Shown here piece by piece: positions 54,011 to 64,000 of a stretch of 64,000 bases of DNA. Position 1 is the first letter of the stretch; each line of letters begins with the position of its first letter. Origin of the DNA: Diadema setosum (taxonomy: Eukaryota; Echinodermata; Echinoidea; Diadematoida; Diadematidae); NCBI RefSeq assembly GCF_964275005.1, contig NC_092705.1, positions 13,238,385 to 13,302,384 on the forward strand, read 5' to 3'. The notes beneath the pieces are model-generated. The model saw only the letters and a list, made by a program, of their open reading frames with translations, had not been told where the DNA came from and did not search any database. The translations under genes were made by a program, and so were the position numbers.

Positions 54011-55385
54011 ATCAAGTATGAACACTGAGACGGGACAGAACAGTAGCGAGGGACAAATAATCTTTGCTTCCAATCTTTTTATACACCCAAGAATACTCAG
54101 GTAAGTTAGTAAATCCAAAATTAGACTACGAAAATTGACTGACTTCTAGATCTATTAGATTGACGTTTCAGTCTAATTTTGGGTTTGTCCCTCATCTCAA
54201 TTTAGAATAGGTAAATGAATTTGCGTATTTTGGAATAACGAACTTAGATTTCTCATGACGGCATGGGTGAAATGGCAGAGGTATTAGGGAGAGCAACAGT
54301 GATAATGATCTCATGACAGTCACTCTAATGCAAACGAAAAAGTAAGCTCCCTAAAATTGGGTGAGCTAGTGGTAGTCTGCAACAGAAGATAGAATAAATC
54401 GAAAGAAAGAAAAAACGTATGACATGATGATGAAGACGACTACAATGAATGACTTGAACCCCCCCCCCCCCCATGATGCTGGTGGAGGTGGTGACGATGC
54501 CATGGTGGTATGGTGGTGGTGTTGATGGTAAAGTTGATCTCGATGACGGTGGTACTAACTGATTAATGAATGTAACGTGCTTTTGAATGAGGTGTATAAA
54601 CCAGTGGCAGTCAGAACAGTAATGGCAAGAAAATCAAATCACTATCCACCCTTTTCTCTGAAGAAGAATAAAACTTGTAAGATGCACTACGATAATTTGA
54701 CGCACTCCGCCTCTATTGGTACGGTATACATCAGTACAGTGTGTATTATGTGTGTGTTGAGTGCACAGAACTCGCTGGCTGGCTCGATCGCTCGAGCTAG
54801 CTCGCTCGCTCGCGGATGAGGAGGATGCGTGCGGTGGCTTTCATCCAAGGAAACGACAAGCGGCCAAACGGAACTGCAGACCTCGTTCGTGAAAAATGGT
54901 AATTCGATTATCATGTTACCACAAACCATATTGCCGGGCGTATCTGCATGATGTACCGTGACTAGGGAAGAAATATTAGGCAACAGAATCCATGACAACA
55001 GAATATATGGTGGTGAAACACCTGCGGCATTAGTGCAGTGATTAGCCGAGTTCACAGGAAAGTAAAGGTGTGGGACTGTTGGAATAACGTGTTGCCATAG
55101 TCCATGATACACTGTAGTGTATTCCCTTCTTCGTTTCCTTTTTCAAATCAAATCTCGATAACTAGTCTAGAGTAAATTCGACTAGAGTTCTAGACGGTTT
55201 CTAGTCTAGATCCAGTCGGGTTCAAAAGGGGTTGACATACAGTGTGTATAAATCTACATGATTTACACAATTTTTCTTCTTCTTGGCTGGTCGACCTGGC
55301 TGTCCTGGGGCCTGGGCTGGAGTGGTGGTGAGCTGAGCTGAGCTGAGTGACTAGACTGCTTGGCAAATCAACATAGCATAGCCAG
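54011..55385. other. Gene-free stretch
   Basis: Only simple sequences are visible: GGTGGTGGT-type runs near 54,480 and CTCG repeats near 54,780-54,815. No splice-supported exon was found. Confidence 0.4.
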
Positions 55386-55444
55386 AACTGCGACCAGCAG
55401 CCCCATACTATATACGCATGCGTATGAGGCTGCTGGTCGCAGTT
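55386..55444. repeat. Perfect 17-bp inverted repeat, hairpin
   Basis: AACTGCGACCAGCAGCC (55,386-55,402) is perfectly inverted at 55,428-55,444. Inside, CATAC pairs with GTATG and the loop contains the palindrome ATACGCATGCGTAT. Confidence 0.85.
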
Positions 55445-55999
55445 AAGCCATAGACTTTACGTTCTCCCTAGATCTAAATTTATCTAACGCTAGATATCTA
55501 GACCTCTACCTCTACAGTTAGCAATGGTGGTTAGCTATCTAGACTAAGCTAGACTGTTGCTCTCCAACTTACTGTTCGCTGTTGGTGTTACAAAATGGGG
55601 TTGAAAAAAACCTGCTTGCAAGACCTCCTGTGCCAAAATGTGACTGCGTGCAAAAGCATTACCATTTAATAGTTGCACGTGTAACTGGCAGTCAAATTTT
55701 AGATAGGATTTTATGGTAAAATTATGGGCTGCTTGCTTCAATAGAATGCTACATGTATGCTGGATTCCAGAATACTAGTAGATACTAGAGTAAAATGCCC
55801 CGTTTGCAGCAGTTTAAGGGTTTTTCCGCACTGGTAAACAAATCAGGCAAATTATTTTCAACCATTTCATATCTCTTAGGCAAGATTATTCATTAACGCT
55901 GTTGTTTTCATAAAAAATTTGACCAATGACAAACACAATTTTCACGATTTACCAGGCCAAAACCCGGCACAATTATCGCCGATATGCGCCGTAGTAGCT

Positions 56000-56279
56000 C
56001 TGCTTGCAGCACGATGTACAATCCCTATGCAATACGCGCGTGCTCCGCGATATTCAGCTGAACGCCTTCACATGTCTCGCGAACATTGCGTAAGCGCCAA
56101 TTCCCATTGCGAAAGCACATGAAAATAGCGGGCGTACATGCACTGGCTGCAAACAGGATCGCAATTTCTGGCGGTGTTGTTGATGTCTTTCTCGTGTTTT
56201 TCTCATTTTTTTCGATGGTAACATCCACTTTCCGAAAAAAAATGGCGGCCCACATCGGCTCGCGAAAGTTCTATTTTAC
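56000..56279 (+). promoter_or_regulatory. Candidate promoter and 5'UTR exon of the zinc-finger gene
   Basis: A CpG-rich block contains AAAATGGCGGCCC at 56,238-56,250, a YY1-type word often found at transcription starts. A GTGAGG donor follows after 56,279. The short uORF MAAHIGSRKFYF would hit a stop soon after splicing to the acceptor at 57,445, so the exon is taken as untranslated leader. Confidence 0.4.
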
Positions 56280-56776
56280 GTGAGGATATGTTTTCAAAAT
56301 CCATGAACATCGGGAAAAACGACAAAACAATCCAGTTTCTTGGACCATTGTCTCTTAACTGTTATGTTAAGAAGTACCGAAAATACAATTTTGGATGCAA
56401 TATGTTGTCATTTAGATGAGAAAATTTCACTTTTGTCGGAGATTGTGCCCATTTTTTCGGTTGATTTTTGTTGATTGGTAGTGTGCTAGTATATGTGTAG
56501 TGTGCATGTAACAGTGCAATGCTGTGTTTAGCGGTATATTACCGAGTATGTTGTACCTGCCGCGAACGGGCGCACGGCCGCTTACTGCCGCAGTTACTCT
56601 AGTAGAATCTACTCCAGTCTATTCTCTGTGGGTCAATTATTTCTTTCATAATCACAACGTTCCCCCTAATTAAGATGACACATACCAATTTTTACTTGAC
56701 CCCCTCAAAAGTGTTTTCCTGTAGAATGTTGGAATAGAGCAAAAACAAAAATCAAATTGTAGATTTCCAGGGGTGG

Positions 56777-56830
56777 GTACACACACACACACACACACAC
56801 ACACCCACACACACACACACACACACACAA
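56777..56830. repeat. (CA)n microsatellite
   Basis: Two CA runs are separated by a C. Confidence 0.9.
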
Positions 56831-57004
56831 AAGACTCCTTCCCAAATACACAGTATCTATTATAGTCTCCAATTGCAAGCTTTTATCATTGTGGTGTATT
56901 TTGAGAGAAAGTGTTACAACTACAACCAGTACACAAGTACTGTGGTAGAGAATCTATGCCTTCAATGACAGATTCTGTGTATAAGGAAATACAGCGATAT
57001 TTAC

Positions 57005-57361
57005 TTAAAGGTCCAGTTTACCTTTGGGAGCAGTGATTTCAAAAATTTTCAAGATATCATATTTGATGCATATGTGTAGGTCTGTTGTATCATAAAACAT
57101 CCTACCATATGAAATATTTGCAATAAAACCTAAAATATAAGGAGATATCAGGGTTTTTCTCAATAAACCGTAACTGTATACGGTTTAGTCTGGAAATTTT
57201 TTTATTATAACTATTGTTCACATTTTGTGTATTTAACAACACTTAACATCGATTATACGGATTCAAATTTTGACAGTGGTTGTTTCAATCCCTAACTCAC
57301 ATTTTAGAACTATTTTATAGCACTAATGCTTTCATCTGCAAATGGTAAATTATGCCTTTAA
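57005..57361. repeat. TTAA-flanked inverted-repeat element
   Basis: The ends TTAAAGGTCCAGTTTACC and GGTAAATTATGCCTTTAA are imperfect inverted copies with TTAA on both sides. It lies in the first intron of the zinc-finger gene. Confidence 0.7.
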
Positions 57362-57445
57362 GCTTGTTCTTGTGATTTTTGTTAGTAATGTTTCAAGTTT
57401 TAGTTTCAGACTTTGTATTAGATATGATTATCCTTTCTTCCACAG

Positions 57446-57867
57446 AACTCCAATCTGAATTGAAAGCTTATCCACTCATGAAAAATAAAGGAGTGGTAGA
57501 GGTCGGAGCAGGAGAGTTGCTATGATGGATGTTAAGACGCCCAGGGCGCAAAAGAACCATGAAGGGAACACAGCTAAACAGGCGAAGGGATCGCTGGGGA
57601 GCGAGGAGGAGTTTGTACATAAAGATGCCTCTGCATCCTCCCCTGCCCCGAGATCCCAAGACACTGGGGGTGAAGTCACTGGTGACTTTGGAGGACAGAA
57701 TCCGTCTTACACGCTGTCCCTTGGCCAGGGGGAAGGAGGAGGAGCAGGAACCACTCTGTTGGTCTACGAGGACAGGACTTCGTCCAGCAGCGAGGTGAAG
57801 ATGAAAGTGATCTCCGTGACGCCCGAAGATGCTCCTGCTCCCGGACAGATGGAGAAAACAAAGGATG
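57446..57867 (+). CDS. Zinc-finger gene exon 1 of CDS (residues 1-115)
   Basis: A TTTCTTCCACAG acceptor ends at 57,445, so 76 nt of 5'UTR precede the tandem ATG ATG at 57,522. The exon encodes MMDVKTPRAQKNHEG and ends MEKTKD plus one base at a GTGAGA donor. The encoded part is rich in Ser, Gly and Glu. Confidence 0.82.
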
Positions 57868-60800
57868 GTGAGACGACAAGTGAAGCAGAAATGGCAATAA
57901 ATAGTTCTTCACAATTCTTTAATTCATACATTCTTCAATAATAACAATCATTTAGAAATACAGTGTGAAGCCACAGGCTTGTTGAAATAGAATGTATACA
58001 TACATACAAATCGTATACATATTGCAATTCAAAACATTACAATACCAAATTATAAAAGATACCAACAATGTAAAGGGGGCATAGAGTAACTAAAACACGC
58101 TAATTTAGTAGTGACTGTTTATTCTTTGTCACATTCTGACAATATTCCAGACAACAAAGCTTACAAATGCTTTTAAGCAACTGAGCAGAAACAAGCAATC
58201 CTAATGTTCTTATGCTCAAACATTTATCAATGTTTCAAGAAATAAATTATCTTGCTTTTGTGTGTGTGTGTGTGTGTGTTTTTTTTGTTTTTTTTTGTCC
58301 TATATTTCACTCATGGGAGGGAAAAAAACCCACCAACATTGAAGTCTACTCTTTTTTTGTGTGTGTGTGTGGGTAGTTTTTCCTCTCTGATAATATTTTT
58401 ATTCCTGTGCCACAAAGGCATATTTTTGTTTTCAGTTGTCTGTCCATTTGTCCATCTGTCCATCCATCCTACCATCTGTAATGGAATTTGTGGATGATGT
58501 AACTTCAGAATCATTTTAGGTTTCAAAATGAACTAACTTGCCGTATGTACAACATGTGTGAGTGGACGAAGCTGTTCAGCTTGTGGGCACACACACTCAA
58601 GGTCAAATTCTAATATTTCACCAATTCCCTCATATCTCTGCAATGCATGAACATGTTTTTATGAAATTCAGTGTGTGCATGTATTATGAGATAGAGAGTC
58701 TGTAGGGAAAGTTTTAGGCCATGGCATCAAAGATAAGTGAAAGATGCTCAAATAAGTGTCATGAAAACTGGTGTATTCAGACAATAAATCTTTGCCAATA
58801 TTGTGAAACTGTAGTCTCACAGTGGCAAGACGTACAATAGACCTGTTGAAAAGAGTAATGCCATATGGCGGAGGCATACCAGCCAATACAGCATCATTTC
58901 TAGTTTTGTAATAAAAGGAATAAGGGGTTGATGTCTTGTCATCCTCTGCAGATTTTCTTCTCAACAATTCAGGGGATACTGCTAGTAACGAGGAGGAGGA
59001 TCAAGCTGCTCCCATGGAGACGGAGCTGCAAAAATCAGATCCTGTCACATGGTCGTGCGAAGACTGTGACTTCACCACGACCAAGAGACACGCCTTCCTC
59101 AGTCACCGCGTGACCCATGCCAGACCGGACAAAGAGCAGCTGTACCACTGTGTGGAGTGCTCTTACACCACGCCCCACCGGTACAACCTCAAGACTCACC
59201 TGAAACGCCACATGGACTTCAGCGACCTGGAGGACTCGGAGATCTTCAAATGCGACAAGTGTGACTACACAACCATGTACAAGCACGACCTGATGACCCA
59301 CAGCAAGAAGCACGACCCGGAGAAGCAGTTCCGCTGCCTCCACTGCGACTTCACCAGCATCTACAGGCACAGTCTGGTGCAGCACAACCTCTCCAAGCAC
59401 CAGGGTCTCCGCCCCCACGCCTGCCCCCATTGCCCCTACTCGGCGGCCCGCAAGCAGGACCTCGACACCCACATGTGGCGGCACTCCAAGCAGAAGCGGT
59501 TCAAGTGCCCCGAGTGCGACTACGAGACCCAGTACAAGCTCAGCTTCCAGTCCCACATGGACAAACACAAGGGAGTGCGTGCCTACCAGTGCAGCATGAA
59601 AGGGTGCCACTTCTCCACCACCACCAAATCCAACCTGAAAGCCCACTTGGAACGGCACAGCAAGAAATTCCGGTGCGACAAGTGCGGCATCGAAGCCACC
59701 ACAGCAAAGAAACTGGAGAAGCACAGGTGTGGGGAAAAGCAAAGCATTCCAATCACTCCCATACCAGTGAAGTCAAATGATGGTTCAGATAGGGTCACCT
59801 TTGAATATAAATGTCCGAGCTGTGACTTCAGGACGAAAAGCAAGCACAGCTTAAAACGGCACAGCGAGCGACACGAACCTAACCGACTGATGCCCGAAAA
59901 GGCATTCACGTGCGAGTACTGTGGGTACGAGACGGCCTACAAGACGAGCCTTAAGAGGCACATGGCCAGACACTCGCTGGTGAAGCCGTTCAAATGTGGA
60001 CACTGTGATTACACCGCCATCAACATGTCACAGATGCGTGTACACATAGCCAAGCACACAGGTAAAGTATTGACTAGTAGGTACAAAATACTGCTGTTGC
60101 AAATAAACTACACTTACATAGTTATAAAATGGGTAATCATCATAAGTGAGAAGTAACAGAGTCTAATGCTGGACCTCTTGAAATCTTTTACAAGAATGTT
60201 ACCTATATGATTTTTTTTTTTTTTAATCAAAACCTTTTTTATTATTTAAATACTAATAGCTTATTCCTGCTTTCACCAAAAAATAAAGAAATTGAAAGAT
60301 ATAGAGAACACCCTTGCAAAATAGTGTACATACGCAGTGCAGATATTTCCTTAAAACATCAAATAAACATAAACAATTTTATCAAAATGCTATTTGTGCC
60401 ATTCCCCCCCCCCCCCCTCCCCCCCCAGGGATCAAGCCCCATCAGTGCCACGTCTGCAGCTATGCCACGGCCAACAAGCAGCACCTCATTACGCACATGT
60501 CCAAGCACTCTCACCTCCGGCTCCAGTGTATCAAGTGCGGCTTCATGACGGCATGGAAGGACCGCATGCGCATCCATCTGAAGGCGCACCAAGAGGGGCG
60601 CATCTTCAACACCAGCTCGCAACCCATCCACACGTCCTACACCGTCAGGGTCAAGCCGGTGTCCGACTCGGACGACGCCGCGACTGTGCCGCCTGCGTCA
60701 GACGACGTGCTGGAGCCCGATGCGGGCAGCTACCTCGTGATTGACGGCATCGAGGTTCTTGGAGCCAATCAAGAATCGCAAGATGGTGTTGAAGAATCGA

Positions 60801-63023
60801 GTGGTGATGGGGACGTTGCAAGCAACGATGCAGTGATGATGGTAGCGGTGAGGATTTTGTTGACAGCAGAGTTACATTTCATTTGGTTTTGGTGGAAGAG
60901 AAATGGAACCATTGGTATTGGGTGTGTGTCATTGTCAAGGCTAACATGATATTTTCCTTGCATATCCTTTGCTCATTTGCAAATGCCTGATTGCTGAATA
61001 GTTGACAGAATCACAGTAGGAAAACAGTCTTATGGCTGTGCATTGTTTGGTTTCATGACAGTTGAATCTTTTTGCTCAGTAGTGCGTAGGAACATCAGAG
61101 CTGACAACTCCTGTGCAAGCTGTTATTGTCACGAGGGTTTAATTTTCACAAATTTCGCGAATAACAGTACGACGTTTGATAGTAGTAAGAATTCAACAAC
61201 ACGCAAAAATATCGCCGTGCGCTAGGGTAATAGCGCATTTATAATAGCCTCAGTGTCAACTCACGAAAACAACATCTCGCAAAAATGTCTGTGACTTCCC
61301 CATTCGTGAAAGTATCTGTACGCAAAAAAAAAGCTCATACAGTAATATATCTTTACAATATTACTTTTTGTGGCTGTTTCCAGGACAACAGTGTGGACAA
61401 GACGATGAAGCTGAATGTAGGACACACTAAAGGTGGCAAAGAAGAAGGCAACGTTATCATTGTCAGTGAGGAGCTAGGAAGACAGGTATGATAGCCTTCA
61501 TGGTGAGGCCCATCAGCTGTTTCAGTATTGCCTGAGTTAACAGATTTAAACCCTGCATATTTTCTTTTTTCTATTAATTGTAATGTCTAAAAAAAAAAAC
61601 AAACCCCAACAACAAACGAACAAAATCAGTAGTATTGTCGTGGTTCATAGCAGAAGTAAATACTACCTGATTTCTTTTCTTGTAAGTATTCACACTGCAT
61701 TCATGGTTCATCGCTTTTGAGCCATGGTGCATACATAAATTTGTTTTTGTTTCTGTACTTTTTATTTTAAACTAGTAAAGCACTCAGAGAATGTAGACCT
61801 CCACCAAGCAGCTCATTTCCACCCATACATGCATGCTGAAAATAGGAAATCAGAATGACTCTATGGCCAGAATTCAAATTGATTGTTTAAAATCTGGTCC
61901 ATGAATTATGCAAATTTCGACTGGGTAAATGCAAACAATGTATCGCATACATGCATGCTGAAAATAGGAAATCAGAATGACTCTATGGCCAGAATTCAAA
62001 TTGATTGTTTAAAATCTGGTCCATGAATTATGCAAATTTCGATTGGGTAAATGCCAACAACATATCGCATATGCCAAGAGACATCCAATAATGAAAGTAC
62101 GCTGACATGTGCATGTGAAAGGTATGCCTATTTTGTGCTCATTGTAGTTGATGGACTAAATCCAAACCATGGATTTGATTTAAACTACATATTTATTTGG
62201 GCCTATATTATGTACATGAATTATCTTCCCTGTTGTTGTTGGGTTTTTTTATGTCATTTTATAAGGAGAAGAAATGGCCGGAGAAACAGACTTTTGAATT
62301 TACAGTGTGACAAAGCTATGACTGAAGGATGCCTTCTTTCTTGTTTTTGTGCCTGAAAGATACAACTATTGCAGCATGAGGTGTCACAAAGATCAGAGCT
62401 GCATCCAGACAGTACCGCTGAGGCAGACCCCGTCTACTCTGTGGTGACTGGGGAGAATGAAGAGATGGACACCACCTCCGGTGAGTCGTTATGGTGTGGC
62501 TACGTATCTTCCTTTAAAGGACAAGAGCAATGAACACGCAATTACACTTTTGAGGAAACATTAAAGGGTTTTGCTTCTTTTACAATCAGATTGAAAAGTC
62601 AATGATATGATATGTGGTCCGGGTATTCAAAGGTTTGTAGAATTAAAAACAAAACAAAAAAGAACCCAAGCGTTCCCCTCATGGCAAAAATGTTGTATGG
62701 CAAAAATGCTGTGAAGCAAATGGCAGAAACCAGTGCTACATGCTGTAGTCAACTAGCCCAATTCCAAGTTGTTCGTTTTGAGTGTTTAATACTGTCTTGG
62801 CAATACGCAAAGTATGAAGTGAGCTTGCAGTGTTTTGAAGACTGGCTATTCTCTACCATCTTATATGTACATGTAGCTATATAGTTGAGATGATGATCCA
62901 TTTTTTCTTTGCTAGAAAAAGTCTAAACTCAAGATTTAAACATTCTCCTCCCCCTTCCTCCCCACCCCCACAGCCATGAATGCAGATGAGACGAGGAGTG
63001 CTGCAGTTGATACCCCATCATGA
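57522..63023 (+). CDS. C2H2 polydactyl zinc-finger protein, 6 coding exons, 715 aa
   Basis: Coding exons are 57522-57867, 58952-60061, 60429-60847, 61384-61485, 62360-62480 and 62974-63023, all with GT/AG borders and continuous phase. The N-terminal 150 residues are Ser/Gly/Glu-rich and likely disordered. Thirteen C2H2-type fingers follow (about residues 151-545), most of the form CxxC-x12-HxxxH with aromatic Y/F-x-C starts. Finger 4 has HxxxxH, finger 7 has CxxxxC and finger 8 is degenerate with a final HxC. The acidic C-terminal 170 residues carry no finger. A nuclear DNA-binding transcription factor is the usual role of this class. Its target and ortholog are not recognised. No KRAB, BTB, SCAN or ZAD domain was seen. 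Confidence 0.9.
58952..60061 (+). CDS. Zinc-finger gene exon 2, fingers 1-11 (residues 116-486)
   Basis: The acceptor CCTCTGCAG joins a split Asp codon, giving DFLLNNSGDT. Eleven fingers follow, beginning CEDCDFTTTKRHAF and ending HIAKHT, with the donor GTAAAG inside the linker after finger 11. GC content is much higher than in the flanking introns. Confidence 0.92.
60429..60847 (+). CDS. Zinc-finger gene exon 3, fingers 12-13 (residues 486-625)
   Basis: After a C-run acceptor, the exon completes the HTGIKP linker and encodes fingers CHVCSYATANKQHL and CIKCGFMTAWKDRM. An acidic tail with SYLVIDGIEVLG follows, ending before a GTGAGG donor. Confidence 0.9.
61384..61485 (+). CDS. Zinc-finger gene exon 4 (residues 626-659)
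   Basis: Thirty-four codons, DNSVDKTMKLNVGHTK to EELGRQ, run between TTTCCAG and GTATGA in phase 0. The segment NVIIVSEELG is hydrophobic within an otherwise polar tail. Confidence 0.8.
61824..62067. repeat. Two tandem copies of a 122-bp unit
   Basis: CATACATGCATGCTGAAAAT starts at 61,824 and again at 61,946, and the 122-bp units differ at only a few bases near the end. They lie in the intron between exons 4 and 5 of the zinc-finger gene. Confidence 0.9.
62360..62480 (+). CDS. Zinc-finger gene exon 5 (residues 660-700)
   Basis: The exon encodes IQLLQHEVSQRSELHPDS and on to EEMDTTS plus one base, with acceptor CTGAAAG and donor GTGAGT. It is acidic and has no domain. Confidence 0.78.
62974..63023 (+). 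CDS. Zinc-finger gene exon 6, C terminus (residues 700-715)
   Basis: After a C-rich acceptor, the exon encodes MNADETRSAAVDTPS and a TGA stop, in phase with exon 5. Confidence 0.78.
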
Positions 63024-64000
63024 AGTGAGACCCCGTATCACCGAGTTTCCTCTAGTACCACTTTTCATCGTGGGCCCCATACCAAGCAGCCTCCCAGGAG
63101 CAGCCTTGGGGATCCTGTCACCAGAGGATAAGACTTTGTCCTGTCATGTGACCCTGTGTCACATGACCTTCTCATTGTCACCTGACCTGATAAGGTCACA
63201 TGGCAATCCCAGGAGAGGTCCTTATAGAGAGTGGTTGCATCGTATATTCCCTTGATGAACAACTCAGTCCCTTTGCATTGTGTGACAATCCTCCCTTGCC
63301 CACTGTTTTATACCGGGAAAATATTAATTTTTGCTCTTTCAACTTGCCTTATATGTTGTTGTTGGTTTTTTTTTTGTCTTTGTTGTATTTTTGTGTATTG
63401 GTTAGTCAAAGACCAGTCATCGATTGGATGACTTAGTTGTATGCGACCATTTGCTGACCAACCCATATACAGTCAACCTCATCTAAGTCAAATCTATTTG
63501 GACTGAAGAAATAGCTTTGACTTTGAGAAAATTTGACTTATGAGGGATTAAAATCAATAGAATATAAAGAGAAGAGGACCTGAAAAGACCTTTGACTTAA
63601 GGGATTATTTGACTTATGCAAGGTTGACTTGAGCAAGGTCGACTGTACAATGTGATATAATAGATGATGGCTTTTGTTGTTGGGAGGGACTATACAGAAT
63701 GTTCCAACCTCAGGGTTTGCTAATATGCTATTTTGGGAGGTTATATGTCCTCAGTAGCATTTTATAAACTGTTTGGGTAGAACATTTAGTGTGTTCCACA
63801 CCAAAGCAGACATCAGCTGTATTAATGAGCAGTGTCAGTATGTGTTTCTGTCAAACCTGGATGATTTTAAAGGATTTATATTCCTCTAAAAGAAGTGAAC
63901 TGAAAGCATAGTGTAACATCCTTTTATGTATTTATCAACTTTTAAGTATGAATGAAAATGTATTCAGATGTTAAATCACTGTATTTTCTTTTTGTCAAAT
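63024..64000 (+). other. Probable 3'UTR of the zinc-finger gene
   Basis: No further coding exon was seen. An ATTAAA lies near 63,547 inside a repeat, and no clear AATAAA was found before the window edge, so the transcript end is not defined. Confidence 0.4.
63468..63647. repeat. MITE-like element, TACAGTCRACCT ends
   Basis: TACAGTCAACCTC is inverted as AAGGTCGACTGTA, and internal TTGACTTA words repeat in both orientations. The 180-bp element lies in the probable 3'UTR. Confidence 0.75.

Noticed and set aside
54687..55112. 141-codon minus-strand ORF
   Set aside because: No family resemblance, no splice context, and it runs through CTCG simple repeats.
59035..59742. 235-codon ORF antisense to the zinc-finger exon
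   Set aside because: It is a shadow of the GC-rich finger-coding sequence on the other strand, with Val/Ala/Leu-rich low-complexity content and no own signals.

Overview
The window is eukaryotic, intron-rich and AT-rich, and it is dense with small foldback and inverted-repeat elements, tRNA-derived repeats and microsatellites. Two multi-exon genes can be assembled by hand from splice sites and reading phase, and both look like animal genes. The short exons, kilobase introns, the Ty3/gypsy element with SCAN-like Gag, and repeats such as the 'cagtggcggatcc' and 'GTAAAAGTGGATATTTTC' families suggest a marine invertebrate deuterostome, perhaps an echinoderm. That placement is an inference; the species cannot be read from the sequence.

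Layout: (1) 1,046-35,675, minus strand: a 14-coding-exon gene for a 492-residue MINDY-4-family protein, closest to MINDY-4B. All splice phases agree and the summed coding length is 1,479 nt. The catalytic Cys and His of active MINDY deubiquitinases are both replaced by Arg, so the product is read as a pseudoenzyme. Its introns carry many non-autonomous elements. (2) 20,052-25,956, inside intron 5 of that gene (between coding exons 5 and 6) and on the same strand: a Ty3/gypsy LTR retrotransposon with two apparently identical 1,143-bp LTRs, a GACT target duplication and one intact 1,061-codon ORF. The ORF holds Gag, zinc knuckle, protease, integrase and a GPY/F-like tail but no reverse transcriptase or RNase H. 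(3) 28.2-32.6 kb: a cluster of repeats with tRNA-like pol III boxes, bounded by a short word in inverted orientation. (4) 37,430-48,835: a direct tandem duplication of about 5.7 kb, nearly identical between copies, which may hold two copies of a TATA-plus-donor unit able to serve as 5' leader of the MINDY-4B-like gene. (5) 49.6-53.3 kb: two degenerate tandem-repeat arrays and C/G-homopolymer-rich repeats. (6) 53.4-56 kb: a degraded LINE ORF2 tail and a long perfect hairpin. (7) 56.2-63.0 kb, plus strand: a six-coding-exon gene for a 715-residue protein with 13 C2H2-type fingers, preceded by a probable 5'UTR exon with a YY1-like ATGGCGGC word.

Nothing suggests that the two genes act together. 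They lie on opposite strands about 20 kb apart and are transcribed away from each other, with the tandem duplication and repeat arrays between them. No rRNA genes, CRISPR arrays or bacterial features were seen. Exon models rest on splice consensus, phase continuity and remembered family similarity; no search was run.
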